Below the pieces are notes generated by a model. It was not told where the DNA came from, ran no database searches, and worked only from the letters and a program-made list of their open reading frames with translations. From Pseudomonas sp. JM0905a (GTDB lineage: Bacteria > Pseudomonadota > Gammaproteobacteria > Pseudomonadales > Pseudomonadaceae), in NCBI RefSeq assembly GCF_014700075.1, contig NZ_JACXBU010000002.1:310001-374000 (forward strand): a stretch of 64,000 nucleotides of DNA. The letters run 5' to 3'. A program made the translations under genes and the position numbers. Below are positions 30,142 to 38,707 of the stretch, in pieces; within the stretch, counting starts at the first letter, position 1; each line of letters opens with the position of its first letter.

Positions 30142-31914
30142 TTAATAAGTACGTACTTTGGGTTCGAACGCCGGAACAGTCTTCGGCGCGAAGTTGACAG
30201 CGCGCTTGGCAACGCGCTTCTCACCCGGGAAGTACAGGGTGTGGCACAGCCAGTTCTCGTCGTCGCGGTCTTCGAAGTCTTCGCGGGCGTGAGCGCCACG
30301 GGACTCTTTACGCACTTCGGCGGCGATGGCGGTGGCTTCAGCGACTTCCAGCAGGTTCTGCAGCTCCAGCGCTTCGATACGCGCGGTGTTGAAGGCCTGG
30401 GATTTGTCGTTGATCTTGACGCCGGCGATGCGCTCACGCAGCTCGGCCAGCTGGGCGATACCCTTCTGCATGTATTCGCCGGTACGGAATACACCGAAGT
30501 AGTTCTGCATGCACTGCTGCAGCTCGCGCTTCAGCGGAGCAACTTCTTCGCCGCTGGTACGCTCGTTGACGCCGGACAGACGCTTGAGGGACTGCTCGAT
30601 GTCGGTCTCGCTGGCGCCGCGCGCCTCGATACCTTCCTTGAGCGCCTTTTCCAGGTGCAGGCCGGCAGCACGGCCGAATACCACCAGGTCGAGCAGCGAG
30701 TTGCCGCCCAGGCGGTTGGCGCCGTGGACCGATACGCAAGCCACTTCGCCCACGGCGAACAGGCCTTCGACGATGGTGTCGTTGCCGTTGGCGTCCTGGG
30801 TGATGGCCTGGCCATGAATGTTGGTGGCAACGCCGCCCATCATGTAGTGGCAGGTCGGGATCACCGGGATCGGCGCGACGACCGGGTCGACGTGCGCGAA
30901 AGTCTTGGACAGCTCGCAGATGCCGGGCAGGCGGCTGTGCAGGACTTCCTCGCCGAGGTGGTCGAGCTTCAGCAGTACGTGGTCCTTGTTCGGGCCCACG
31001 CCGTTGCCGGCAATCACTTCCTTGACCATGGAACGGGCGACCACGTCGCGGCCAGCGAGGTCCTTGGCGTTCGGAGCGTAACGCTCCATGAAACGCTCGC
31101 CATGGGCGTTGATCAGGTAACCACCTTCACCGCGGCAGCCTTCGGTAACCAGCACACCGGCGCCGGCGATGCCGGTCGGGTGGAACTGCCACATTTCGAT
31201 ATCTTGAACCGGTACGCCAGCACGCAGGGCCATACCCACACCGTCGCCGGTGTTGATCAGGGCATTGGTGGTGGAGGCGTAGATACGACCAGCACCACCA
31301 GTGGCCAGAACTACAGCCTTGGAGCGGATGTAGACGGTTTCGCCGGTCTCGATGCAGATGGCGATGATGCCGACAACGGCGCCATCCTGGTTCTTCACCA
31401 AATCAACCGCGTACCACTCGTTGAGGAACGAGGTACCGTTCTTCAGGTTGGCCTGGTACAGGGTGTGCAGCAGCGCGTGACCGGTACGGTCGGCAGCGGC
31501 ACAGGTACGGGCAGCCTGGCCACCCTTGCCGAAGTCCTTGGACTGACCGCCGAACGGACGCTGGTAGATGCGACCCTGCTCGGTACGGGAGAACGGCAGA
31601 CCCATGTGCTCCAGCTCGAACACAGCTTCCGGACCTACGGAGCACATGTATTCGATCGCGTCCTGGTCACCGATGTAGTCGGAGCCTTTGACGGTGTCGT
31701 ACATGTGCCAGCGCCAATCGTCGTTCGGGTCGGCCGAAGCGATGGCGCAAGTGATGCCGCCCTGGGCGGATACGGTATGGGAGCGGGTCGGGAAGACCTT
31801 GGTCACCACAGCGGTCTTGTGGCCACCCTGGGCCAGTTGCAGCGCGGCGCGCATGCCGGCGCCACCGCCACCTACGATGATGGCGTCGAAGGAAAGAGTA
31901 CGAATGCTAGCCAT
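30142..31914 (-). CDS. sdhA: Succinate dehydrogenase flavoprotein subunit
   Basis: SdhA oxidises succinate to fumarate in the TCA cycle, on the cytoplasmic face of complex II. The 590-aa protein has the dinucleotide site [16 protein letters not shown] and the covalent FAD His46 in [13 protein letters not shown]. Further on are the active-site segment [20 protein letters not shown] and [12 protein letters not shown]. It starts 3 bases after the sdhD stop and is followed by sdhB. Confidence 0.98.
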   Translation of the reverse strand: MASIRTLSFDAIIVGGGGAGMRAALQLAQGGHKTAVVTKVFPTRSHTVSAQGGITCAIASADPNDDWRWHMYDTVKGSDYIGDQDAIEYMCSVGPEAVFELEHMGLPFSRTEQGRIYQRPFGGQSKDFGKGGQAARTCAAADRTGHALLHTLYQANLKNGTSFLNEWYAVDLVKNQDGAVVGIIAICIETGETVYIRSKAVVLATGGAGRIYASTTNALINTGDGVGMALRAGVPVQDIEMWQFHPTGIAGAGVLVTEGCRGEGGYLINAHGERFMERYAPNAKDLAGRDVVARSMVKEVIAGNGVGPNKDHVLLKLDHLGEEVLHSRLPGICELSKTFAHVDPVVAPIPVIPTCHYMMGGVATNIHGQAITQDANGNDTIVEGLFAVGEVACVSVHGANRLGGNSLLDLVVFGRAAGLHLEKALKEGIEARGASETDIEQSLKRLSGVNERTSGEEVAPLKRELQQCMQNYFGVFRTGEYMQKGIAQLAELRERIAGVKINDKSQAFNTARIEALELQNLLEVAEATAIAAEVRKESRGAHAREDFEDRDDENWLCHTLYFPGEKRVAKRAVNFAPKTVPAFEPKVRTY

Positions 31915-31917
31915 GGA

Positions 31918-32286
31918 TCACACACCCCAGAGAATCTGCACGCCCCAGACGAAGAACGCGAACATTGCCATGCCGCATACCGCCTGGAACAGGAAACGCA
32001 CGACAGTCGCCGCCTTGCCCAGCGCCATGGGCGTCAGGTAGTCGGTGGAGATAGTCCACATGCCGACCCAGGCATGGACGCTCAGGGCGACCAGGGCCAG
32101 CAGGCTGAAGATGCGCATTGCGGTGTGGGAGAACAGACCGTGCCAGTCGGCGTAGGTCAGACCCGGATTGAACAGCAGGTAGCCCAGCAGGAAGAGGAAA
32201 TAAGCCGCGAGAACGACCGCAGAAACGCGCTGGGCCATCCAGTCATAAAGGCCCGAACGCGAGAAGTTCGTGACGTTGGTTACCAT
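31918..32286 (-). CDS. sdhD: Succinate dehydrogenase membrane anchor subunit
   Basis: This is the hydrophobic anchor that, with SdhC, binds haem b and quinone. It is 122 aa with three transmembrane segments. The likely haem ligand His is in LVALSVHAWVGMW and the conserved DYL follows in STDYLTPM. The ATG at 32286 overlaps the sdhC stop by 7 bases. The frame is open farther upstream, but that part is the sdhC coding region. Confidence 0.95.
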   Translation of the reverse strand: MVTNVTNFSRSGLYDWMAQRVSAVVLAAYFLFLLGYLLFNPGLTYADWHGLFSHTAMRIFSLLALVALSVHAWVGMWTISTDYLTPMALGKAATVVRFLFQAVCGMAMFAFFVWGVQILWGV

Positions 32287-32654
32287 ACCCACACCCCCAG
32301 CAGCACGATCAGCACCGCAGAAACTACGATGACGATTTTCGAGCCCAGCTTGCCGCCCTCGAGCGTCTCGCCGACGCCCGCATCCATTACCAGGTGGCGC
32401 ACGCCGGCGACCAGGTGATAAAGCAGTGCGGACAGGAGGCCCCAAATCACCAGCTTGGCCAGCGGACTGGTCAGGCACGCTTTTACCTGCTCGAAGCCTT
32501 CCTCTGAGCTCAGCGACTTGTCGAGTGCGAACAGCAGCACGGCAATGCCGAAGAAAAGGATGACGCCGGAGATACGATGCAGGATGGACGTGTAAGCAGT
32601 GATGGGGAGTTTGATGGTCCTGAGATCTAGGTTTACAGGTCGTTGGCTATTCAC
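32280..32654 (-). CDS. sdhC: Succinate dehydrogenase cytochrome b556 subunit
   Basis: SdhC is the cytochrome b anchor of complex II, 124 aa with three transmembrane segments. Characteristic motifs are RPVNLDLRTIKLPITAYTSI and SILHRISG at the N-terminus (quinone site) and the haem His in LYHLVAGVRHLVMD. The start is GTG at 32654, with only a poor A-rich ribosome site upstream. It is the first gene of sdhCDAB, preceded by a good sigma-70 promoter at 32787-32815 and a leader of roughly 125 bases. Confidence 0.95.
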   Translation of the reverse strand: MNSQRPVNLDLRTIKLPITAYTSILHRISGVILFFGIAVLLFALDKSLSSEEGFEQVKACLTSPLAKLVIWGLLSALLYHLVAGVRHLVMDAGVGETLEGGKLGSKIVIVVSAVLIVLLGVWVW

Positions 32655-32760
32655 GGCTTTTTTTTCACACTGAGGCCCCTAACAAACAGGGCAAGTTGTC
32701 GGGAAGTGCACTGATCAGGTACCCCTCACCAAAGGGAGTGCCGACCTCCAGAATATGGGC

Positions 32761-32773
32761 CCAGGGCCCCTGG
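32761..32773. other. Small GC palindrome in the sdh leader
   Basis: CCAGG and CCTGG arms flank GCC within the predicted sdh 5' leader, just downstream of the -10 element. It could be an mRNA stem or an operator. The 362-base sdhC-gltA gap otherwise holds the two divergent promoters described separately, and no gene. Confidence 0.35.
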
Positions 32774-32786
32774 CGATCGGGCGCTG

Positions 32787-32815
32787 AGTATAGACAGTTA
32801 GCTGACTAATGACAA
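32787..32815 (-). promoter_or_regulatory. Sigma-70 promoter of sdhCDAB
   Basis: On the minus strand TTGTCA (32810-32815) and TATACT (32787-32792) are separated by exactly 17 bases. Each hexamer matches consensus at 5 of 6 positions. Confidence 0.75.
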
Positions 32816-32930
32816 TGCGAACTCCTGCCCCCAATAGCGGATTGCGCTGCCCATATAAAAGGCGTAAATAGCCCCTCTTTTTTCGCCTAAAAACCCACGC
32901 AAACCCCACTGCCACATGGGTTTCTTCAAA

Positions 32931-32958
32931 TTGACATTCGAATTTATAGCTCTATAGT
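32931..32958 (+). promoter_or_regulatory. Sigma-70 promoter of gltA
   Basis: A perfect -35 TTGACA (32931-32936), a 16-base spacer and TATAGT (32953-32958, 5 of 6) lie about 58 bases before the gltA start. Confidence 0.8.
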
Positions 32959-33016
32959 GTCCCGGGCCCTGCGTGGGGGGCTGTCTGATGATTTCAAGCA
33001 TAACTAGGAGGCCGCT

Positions 33017-34303
33017 ATGGCTGACAAAAAAGCGCAGTTGATCATCGAGGGCGCAGCCCCCGTAGAGCTGCCCGTTCTGTCCGGAACCATGGGACCCGAT
33101 GTAGTCGATGTGCGGGGCCTGACCTCCACGGGCTGCTTCACCTTTGATCCTGGCTTTATGTCGACCGCCTCTTGCGAGTCGAAGATCACCTACATCGACG
33201 GCGACAAGGGCGTATTGCTGCACCGTGGCTATCCGATCGAGCAGCTGGCAGAGAAGTCCGACTACCTGGAAACCTGCTACCTGCTGCTGAACGGCGAACT
33301 GCCGAACGCTGAAGAGAAGGCCAAGTTCGTTGGCACCATCAAGAACCACACCATGGTTCACGAGCAGTTGAAGAGCTTCTTCAACGGCTTCCGCCGCGAC
33401 GCCCACCCAATGGCGATCATGTGCGGCGTGGTGGGTGCCCTCTCCGCCTTCTACCACGACTCCCTGGACATCAATAATCCGCAGCACCGCGAAGTTTCGG
33501 CGATGCGCCTGGTCGCCAAGATGCCGACCATTGCGGCGATGGCCTACAAGTACTCCATGGGCCAGCCCATGATGTACCCGCGTAACGACCTGAATTACGC
33601 GGAAAACTTCCTGCACATGATGTTCAACACCCCGGCTGAGATCAAACCGATCAGCCCGGTGCTGGCCAAGGCCATGGACCGCATCTTCATCCTGCATGCA
33701 GACCACGAGCAGAACGCTTCTACTTCTACCGTTCGTCTGGCCGGCTCCTCCGGCGCCAACCCCTTCGCCTGTATCGCTGCTGGCATCGCGGCCCTCTGGG
33801 GCCCGGCACACGGCGGCGCCAACGAAGCGGTGCTGACCATGCTGGACGAGATCGGCGATGTATCGAACATCGAGAAGTTCGTGGCCAAGGCCAAGGACAA
33901 GAACGATCCGTTCAAGCTGATGGGCTTCGGCCACCGCGTCTACAAGAATTTCGACCCGCGCGCCAAGGTCATGAAGCAGACCTGCGACGAGGTTCTGGCC
34001 GAGCTGGGCATCAACGACCCGCAGCTCGAGCTGGCCATGAAGCTGGAAGAGATCGCGCGCAACGATCCGTACTTCAAGGAGCGCAACCTCTACCCGAACG
34101 TGGACTTCTACTCGGGCATCATCCTGAAGGCCATTGGTATTCCGACCAGCATGTTCACCGTGATCTTCGCCCTGGCACGTACCGTGGGCTGGATCTCGCA
34201 CTGGAAGGAAATGCTCTCCGGTCCGTACAAGATCGGCCGTCCGCGCCAGCTGTACACCGGTTACGAGAAGCGCGATTTCGTCGCGCTGGAAGCCCGTAAG
34301 TAA
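33017..34303 (+). CDS. gltA: Citrate synthase (type II)
   Basis: GltA condenses oxaloacetate and acetyl-CoA, the entry step of the TCA cycle. The 428-aa length is that of hexameric, NADH-inhibited Gram-negative enzymes. The active-site segments are [12 protein letters not shown] (first His) and [15 protein letters not shown] (second His), with the catalytic Asp region in NVDFYSG. AGGAGG lies 5 bases before the ATG. It is divergent from sdhCDAB, sharing the intergenic region with a separate promoter on each strand, and ends at its own terminator. Confidence 0.98.
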   Translation: MADKKAQLIIEGAAPVELPVLSGTMGPDVVDVRGLTSTGCFTFDPGFMSTASCESKITYIDGDKGVLLHRGYPIEQLAEKSDYLETCYLLLNGELPNAEEKAKFVGTIKNHTMVHEQLKSFFNGFRRDAHPMAIMCGVVGALSAFYHDSLDINNPQHREVSAMRLVAKMPTIAAMAYKYSMGQPMMYPRNDLNYAENFLHMMFNTPAEIKPISPVLAKAMDRIFILHADHEQNASTSTVRLAGSSGANPFACIAAGIAALWGPAHGGANEAVLTMLDEIGDVSNIEKFVAKAKDKNDPFKLMGFGHRVYKNFDPRAKVMKQTCDEVLAELGINDPQLELAMKLEEIARNDPYFKERNLYPNVDFYSGIILKAIGIPTSMFTVIFALARTVGWISHWKEMLSGPYKIGRPRQLYTGYEKRDFVALEARK

Positions 34304-34319
34304 GGCTTTCACACCAATG

Positions 34320-34348
34320 AAAAAGGCTGCCGATAGGCAGCCTTTTTT
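34320..34348. terminator. Intrinsic terminator of gltA, bidirectional
   Basis: A 12-bp stem (34320-34331 with 34336-34347) around GATA has a six-T tail on the plus strand and A-rich left arm. It also serves the minus-strand START-domain gene ending at 34370. Confidence 0.9.
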
Positions 34349-34369
34349 ATTTCAACTTCGTCTAGCCGT

Positions 34370-34972
34370 TCAGCGTTTTTCCGCCCGTTGACGCATCGCT
34401 TTCAGGGTATTGAAGGGCGCATCGACCACGAAGCTGTTCGCCAGCCAGGAGGGCACGCTTCCGCCCGGCTCGGTGTGCACCTGATAGGTCACCTCTACCT
34501 CCCCTGCCCCTTTGGGCTCCAGCTTCCAGAAGCCTTTCACCTCGGTCACTCGCACGAAGCCATCGGCTTCCGGCAGGTATTTGGGCACACCCTCCAGAAC
34601 GCGCGTCACGCTGCCATCGGCCCCGATCTCGGAGGTGACATGCAGCACCGAGTCGCGCGGAGTGACCGGCCAGGGCGTATTGAAGCGGGTGTAGGTCCAG
34701 CTTTGCGCCCCTTCGCTCTTGAGCAGCTTCTGCTCCTTGCACTCGTGGATCCAGGCGCAGGAACCGGCAACGTCTTCCTGCAGCGCGCGCAGGGTGGCCA
34801 TGTCGGCCTTGATTGTAGCGACGCCGCGATAGGCCTTGTACTTGGACCCGGGCACCTCGCTGAGGAACACCTTGATGCCGTCCTCGTCCTTGGCCAGCTT
34901 CCAGTCCTCGGCCTGCACCGCGGATGCCGCCAGCAGCCCCAGGGCACAAAGCGCCGCAACCTTGATTCTCAT
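34370..34972 (-). CDS. Exported START-domain lipid-binding-like protein
   Basis: A 200-aa protein with a signal peptide (VAALCALGLLAASAVQA, cleavage near residue 21), so periplasmic. The mature part follows the START/SRPBCC pattern of Pseudomonas proteins in this position: DWKLAKDEDGIKVFL, AYRGVATIKADMATL, WTYTRFNTPWPVTPRDSVLH and the terminal amphipathic helix near NTLKAMRQRAEKR. START folds hold a hydrophobic ligand; none is known here. The ATG at 34972 has AGGAGA upstream; the longer open frame (to 35188) covers the neighbouring gene. Confidence 0.85.
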   Translation of the reverse strand: MRIKVAALCALGLLAASAVQAEDWKLAKDEDGIKVFLSEVPGSKYKAYRGVATIKADMATLRALQEDVAGSCAWIHECKEQKLLKSEGAQSWTYTRFNTPWPVTPRDSVLHVTSEIGADGSVTRVLEGVPKYLPEADGFVRVTEVKGFWKLEPKGAGEVEVTYQVHTEPGGSVPSWLANSFVVDAPFNTLKAMRQRAEKR

Positions 34973-35018
34973 GATCTCTCCTTGCTCAGGCGGTACCGGC
35001 GATGTGCCGGCAGAATGA

Positions 35019-35276
35019 TTAGGCGGCCGAAGTTGCCTGTTCCAGCCAACCGAGCAGGCGGATGGCCTCTTCGCGGCTCTCTCCACAGACCTCGGGGTCG
35101 GCATCGAATTCGCCACAGACCGCCGGTCGGCGCGGGTCGCCGAACAGCTGACAGAGGTTCTCCGCGGACAAATGCAGGCAACGCTCACCTGCGGTCTTGC
35201 CCTCAGGCATGCCGGGTAGCGGAGAACTGATGGATGGAGCTATGCAGCAGGCGCCACAGCCTGGGCGGCATTGCAT
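35019..35276 (-). CDS. YkgJ-family cysteine-cluster protein
   Basis: A small protein of 85 aa with eight cysteines at 3, 7, 10, 11, 33, 42, 54 and 64. The N-terminal pattern CRPGCGACC and later CLHLSAENLCQLF match the YkgJ/CxxCxxCC zinc- or iron-chelating family. It is cytosolic with no signal peptide, and its role is unknown. It lies between the START-domain gene (46 bases downstream) and the GH31-like domain gene (45 bases upstream), all on the minus strand. Confidence 0.85.
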   Translation of the reverse strand: MQCRPGCGACCIAPSISSPLPGMPEGKTAGERCLHLSAENLCQLFGDPRRPAVCGEFDADPEVCGESREEAIRLLGWLEQATSAA

Positions 35277-35321
35277 GGCGAAGAACCTCGAACGACGGGA
35301 ATGACGACACGAAGCGCCATT

Positions 35322-36173
35322 TTACTTGGGCGGAGCCGGCGTAGACACGACCTCAGGCACCGAAGATTGCAGAGCACGCAGCTCTTCGAGGCTTTCACCC
35401 TTGTAGATGCGGGCCTTTAGCCGCCCCTCATGCACTTCCAGTCCGACACGCTTAGGATCACGCAGATCGAACAACTGATAGACACCGGACTCGCTCTGAA
35501 AGGCCCTCAGGCGTGAAGTCACGAAAAAGGCCTGGGTCGCTGATGTGCTCCACTCCCCCACCGGCCGGCCGCCGGCCGCCGGGACCGCCAGGCGCCGACC
35601 CGACATGTCGTAGACGCCGGACACCTCGCCAAAACCGAAGATCCGCTCCCCTGGCTCACGGCGCCAGCTCAGGTACAGTCGATTCAGCGCCGAATCGCCC
35701 AGCGTCACGACCAGCACCAGGCCGCGCTCACCGTCATCCTCCAGGGTCAGCACGTAGCTGCTCAGGGCTCCATCGACACAGCGCAGCTGCCCCTTCAGCG
35801 AGAGCCTGCTCCCCAGACGCTCGAAGGCTTCCAGGCTCTGCTCGCGGCATAGCCGGTCACGAAGATCGTGCAACTCCCGCCCCGAATCGAGCAGACCAGG
35901 CACCGCCCGCCCCATACCGGCCGCCAGAAATCCACCCTCGGCAGCCCAGAGCACCTTTTCCGGCCGCCCTTGCGGATAGACGATAAGGCCCCGACCGCTC
36001 CACGACAGCCGATAACGGCCGAAATCGAAATCCCGCGCCACCTTGAATGTTGGCGGCAGATGCAGCGTGGCGATCACGGGCTCCTTACGCCAGGCATCGA
36101 TACCGCGCAGCGCTGCGATCGCCACCCCGAGCAACACAATTGCCACAAACCCCAATCCACGCCAGACGGCCAT
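35322..36173 (-). CDS. Membrane-anchored orphan domain resembling the GH31 glycosidase N-terminus
   Basis: A 283-aa protein with one N-terminal hydrophobic anchor (about 4-24) and a periplasmic beta-rich body. Residues about 175-265 read like the beta-sandwich that precedes the barrel in GH31 alpha-glucosidases: ERIFGFGEVSGVYDMSGRRL, then TQAFFVTSRLRAFQ, then VYQLFDLRDPKRVGLEVHEG and RIYKGESLEELRAL. The protein stops there with VVSTPAPPK, so the catalytic (beta/alpha)8 barrel is missing. No glycosidase fragment follows; the next genes are YkgJ and START. It may be a retained binding domain or a degenerate remnant. The similarity is judged by eye and needs a profile search. Confidence 0.6.
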   Translation of the reverse strand: MAVWRGLGFVAIVLLGVAIAALRGIDAWRKEPVIATLHLPPTFKVARDFDFGRYRLSWSGRGLIVYPQGRPEKVLWAAEGGFLAAGMGRAVPGLLDSGRELHDLRDRLCREQSLEAFERLGSRLSLKGQLRCVDGALSSYVLTLEDDGERGLVLVVTLGDSALNRLYLSWRREPGERIFGFGEVSGVYDMSGRRLAVPAAGGRPVGEWSTSATQAFFVTSRLRAFQSESGVYQLFDLRDPKRVGLEVHEGRLKARIYKGESLEELRALQSSVPEVVSTPAPPK

Positions 36174-36245
36174 GGCTCACCCCTTTCCTTGAGAATCAGC
36201 ACCCATTAGGCTTGCGCGCTCCTCCCAGTCTCAGAGCACCCGATC

Positions 36246-36587
36246 ATGCCTGTATGGATGCAGACCGCCACTCTGCTTGCGCTATCCAACGTATTCATGA
36301 CCTTTGCCTGGTATGGCCATCTCAAGACCCTCAACACCAAGCCCTGGGTGATCGCAGCGCTGATCAGCTGGGGAATAGCCCTGTTCGAATACATGATCAT
36401 GGTGCCGGCCAACCGCATCGGCTACACCGAACTCTCGGTCGGCCAGCTGAAGATCATGCAGGAAGTGATCACCCTGGCCATCTTCGTCCCGTTCAGCGTG
36501 CTCTACATGCAGCAGCCGCTGAAGCTGGACTATTTGTGGGCGGGGCTATGCCTACTAGGCGCCGTCTACTTCATTTTCCGCAGCTAG
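36246..36587 (+). CDS. DUF486/DMT-like small membrane protein
   Basis: A 113-aa inner-membrane protein with four hydrophobic segments. It matches the DUF486 pattern: SNVFMTFAWYGHLK, then ALFEYMIMVPANRIGY, then GQLKIMQEVITLAIFVPFS and the terminal segment LCLLGAVYFIFRS. The family is placed in the drug/metabolite transporter superfamily; a substrate is not known. The ribosome site is weak. It stands alone, divergent from the GH31-like domain gene. Confidence 0.87.
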   Translation: MPVWMQTATLLALSNVFMTFAWYGHLKTLNTKPWVIAALISWGIALFEYMIMVPANRIGYTELSVGQLKIMQEVITLAIFVPFSVLYMQQPLKLDYLWAGLCLLGAVYFIFRS

Positions 36588-36712
36588 GCGCCCTGATCGT
36601 CGACCAGGCGTTGTTGGAAATCGGATCGAAATGCTCATTGACGGTCGTCAACTCCGCTTTCTCCCCGCTTTCCGCCTAGCCTGGTCTTAGCTCAGGACGC
36701 CTGCCTCACGCG

Positions 36713-37585
36713 CTACGCCGGCTTTTTCAGCCGTGCGATCAGGCTGGACGTGTCCCACCGCCCGCCGCCCATGGCCTGGACTTCAGCGTAGAACTGGTCA
36801 ACCAACGCCGTAACCGGCAGCTGCGCGCCGTTATGCGCGGCCTCATCGAGGATGATGGACAGGTCCTTGCGCATCCAATCCACGGCGAAACCGAAATCGA
36901 ATTTGCCATCCAGCATGGTCTGGTGGCGATGTTCCAACTGCCAGGACTGCGCCGCGCCCTTGCTGATGACCTCCATGGCGCCCAGGGGATCGAGGCCTGC
37001 GCACTGAGCGAAGTGCAGTGCCTCGGCCAACCCCTGCAACAGCCCGCCGACACAGATCTGGTTGACCATTTTAGTGAGCTGTCCGCTCCCTACCGGCCCC
37101 ATGAGGCGGATCATCTTGGCGTAGCTGTCAATCACCGGGGCGGCGCGGTCGTAGAAGGCCTTTTCGCCCCCCACCATCACCGACAGCATGCCTGCCTCGG
37201 CCCCGGCCTGGCCGCCGGAGACAGGCGCGTCGAGGAAGCCCAGTTCACGCTCGGCGGCCAGGACGGCCATCTCCCGCGCCACGTCCGCAGAAGCCGTGGT
37301 GTGATCCACCAGGATCGAACCGGGCGCCATTCCCGCGAAGGCACCGTCCGCCCCCAGCAGCACTGCACGCAGATCGTCGTCGTTGCCGACGCAGACCATC
37401 ACGAATTCCGCCCCCTCCGCCGCCTCGCGCGGCGTGTCGAAGGCATCGCCGCCGAACTCGTCGCACCAGAGCGCGACCCGCCCCGGCGATCGGTTGTAGA
37501 CCCGAACCGAGTGACCTTCGCAAGCCAGGTGCCCGGCCATGTTGAAGCCCATTACCCCCAGACCGATGAACGCTACTTCAGCCAT
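36713..37585 (-). CDS. 3-hydroxyisobutyrate dehydrogenase-family beta-hydroxyacid dehydrogenase
   Basis: A 290-aa NAD(P)-dependent oxidoreductase. The Rossmann motif FIGLGVMGFNMAGHLA is at the N-terminus, the substrate-binding signature is LDAPVSGGQAGAEAGMLSVM, and the catalytic Lys is in GQLTKMVNQICVGG. The NADP-preference residue follows as YNRSPGR. The ATG at 37585 has AAGGAG 7 bases upstream. Family members oxidise 3-hydroxyisobutyrate, tartronate semialdehyde, serine and similar compounds; no neighbour identifies the substrate. It is a monocistronic gene. Confidence 0.85.
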   Translation of the reverse strand: MAEVAFIGLGVMGFNMAGHLACEGHSVRVYNRSPGRVALWCDEFGGDAFDTPREAAEGAEFVMVCVGNDDDLRAVLLGADGAFAGMAPGSILVDHTTASADVAREMAVLAAERELGFLDAPVSGGQAGAEAGMLSVMVGGEKAFYDRAAPVIDSYAKMIRLMGPVGSGQLTKMVNQICVGGLLQGLAEALHFAQCAGLDPLGAMEVISKGAAQSWQLEHRHQTMLDGKFDFGFAVDWMRKDLSIILDEAAHNGAQLPVTALVDQFYAEVQAMGGGRWDTSSLIARLKKPA

Positions 37586-37701
37586 TGTTGTTCTCCTTCG
37601 TCGACCTGCGGAAAAGCCTAACACGCAGTTTGCCGACCCGCGAAAGCGCCACCATACTCGCTCCGGGCAGGACTCGACCGCCCCATGCCAAGGAGAACCC
37701 C

Positions 37702-38244
37702 ATGCCACATTGGCTGGTCATCGATCTGGAAGCCACCACCGAAGAAGGCGGTTGGCCCCTGGAAGAAATGGAAATCATCGAGATCGGCGCGACCCTCGTT
37801 CGCGCAGACGGCCATGAAGTGGACCATTTCCAACGCTTCGTGCGTCCCGCGCGCCGCCCGCGCCTGACCGGCTTCTGCCGTCAGCTCACCCATATCAGCC
37901 AGTCCGACGTGGACAGCGCAGCGAGCCTGCCTCAGGTATGGCAAACCTTCGAACGCTGGCTCAGCCATCACAGCCCGCGCCTGGTGGGATGGGCGAGTTG
38001 GGGCGACTACGACCGCCACCAGCTGGAGCAGGAGTGGCACTTGCACGGACTCGACAGCCTGCTGGCTGCCGTACCGCACCTGAACCTCAAGCAGCGCTTC
38101 GCTGAAGTGCGCCAACTGAAGCGCGCCGTGGGCCTGCACACTGCCCTGCAACTGGCTGGCCTGCACTTCCAGGGGCAGCAACATCGCGCCCTCGAGGATG
38201 CCCGCAACACCGCGCGCCTGCTGCCTCTGGTGCTCCCCGCCTGA
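37702..38244 (+). CDS. DEDDh 3'-5' exonuclease (ERI-1/KapD-like)
   Basis: A 180-aa single-domain exonuclease. The catalytic residues are in order: Asp8 and Glu10 in VIDLEATT (Exo I), the Asp in GWASWGDYDRHQLEQEW (Exo II, Asp101 or 103), and His160 with Asp165 in QHRALEDARNTARLL (Exo III, HxAxxDA). Related proteins act on RNA 3' ends or structured nucleic acids. The ATG at 37702 has AAGGAGA upstream. ppnP follows 77 bases later on the same strand, which may reflect a shared link to nucleic-acid turnover and nucleoside salvage. Confidence 0.87.
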   Translation: MPHWLVIDLEATTEEGGWPLEEMEIIEIGATLVRADGHEVDHFQRFVRPARRPRLTGFCRQLTHISQSDVDSAASLPQVWQTFERWLSHHSPRLVGWASWGDYDRHQLEQEWHLHGLDSLLAAVPHLNLKQRFAEVRQLKRAVGLHTALQLAGLHFQGQQHRALEDARNTARLLPLVLPA

Positions 38245-38321
38245 AGGCTCGAACCTAGTGACGGCATAACCCGCCTTGGGCATACTGTCGGGCCCTTTCA
38301 GACCCCACCCAGGAGCCCAGC

Positions 38322-38603
38322 ATGTTCAAGGTCAACGAATACTTCGACGGCACCGTCAAATCCATCGCATTCGGCATGACCGAAGGCCCGGCCACCATCG
38401 GCGTGATGGCTGCTGGCGAGTACGAGTTCGGCACCAGCCAGCTGGAAGTGATGCACGTCATCGCTGGCGCCCTGACCGTGAAACTGCCGGGCAGCGACGC
38501 CTGGGAAACCTTCGCCGCCGGCAGCAAGTTCACCGTTCCGGCCAACAGCAAGTTCCAGCTGAAAGTAGCCCAGGACACCGCCTATCTCTGCGAATACCGC
38601 TAA
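38322..38603 (+). CDS. ppnP: Pyrimidine/purine nucleoside phosphorylase PpnP
   Basis: PpnP (formerly YaiE, DUF1255) is a small cupin that phosphorolyses many nucleosides to base and ribose-1-phosphate. The 93-aa product has the start [17 protein letters not shown], the core [17 protein letters not shown] and [16 protein letters not shown], and the terminal AYLCEYR. The ribosome site AGGAG lies upstream. A perfect terminator follows at 38661-38688. Confidence 0.92.
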   Translation: MFKVNEYFDGTVKSIAFGMTEGPATIGVMAAGEYEFGTSQLEVMHVIAGALTVKLPGSDAWETFAAGSKFTVPANSKFQLKVAQDTAYLCEYR

Positions 38604-38660
38604 GCGCCCGCCTCGGGCCTGACGCGCGTCGGCGAGACAGCCTTGCCGATTCGAGAGAAG

Positions 38661-38688
38661 AAAAAACCGGCCAATTGGCCGGTTTTTT
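38661..38688. terminator. Perfect bidirectional intrinsic terminator between ppnP and murB
   Basis: AAAAAACCGGCC (38661-38672) and GGCCGGTTTTTT (38677-38688) form a 12-bp stem around AATT. It serves ppnP on the plus strand and murB on the minus strand. The same stem sequence is found at 51512-51538. Confidence 0.92.
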
Positions 38689-38707
38689 CATAGGCGGGAA
38701 GCGAGCC

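Noticed and set aside
30241-32418. 725-codon plus-strand open frame antisense to sdhA/sdhD
   Set aside because: Shadow of the sdh genes, whose flavin and iron-sulfur motifs are unambiguous on the minus strand.
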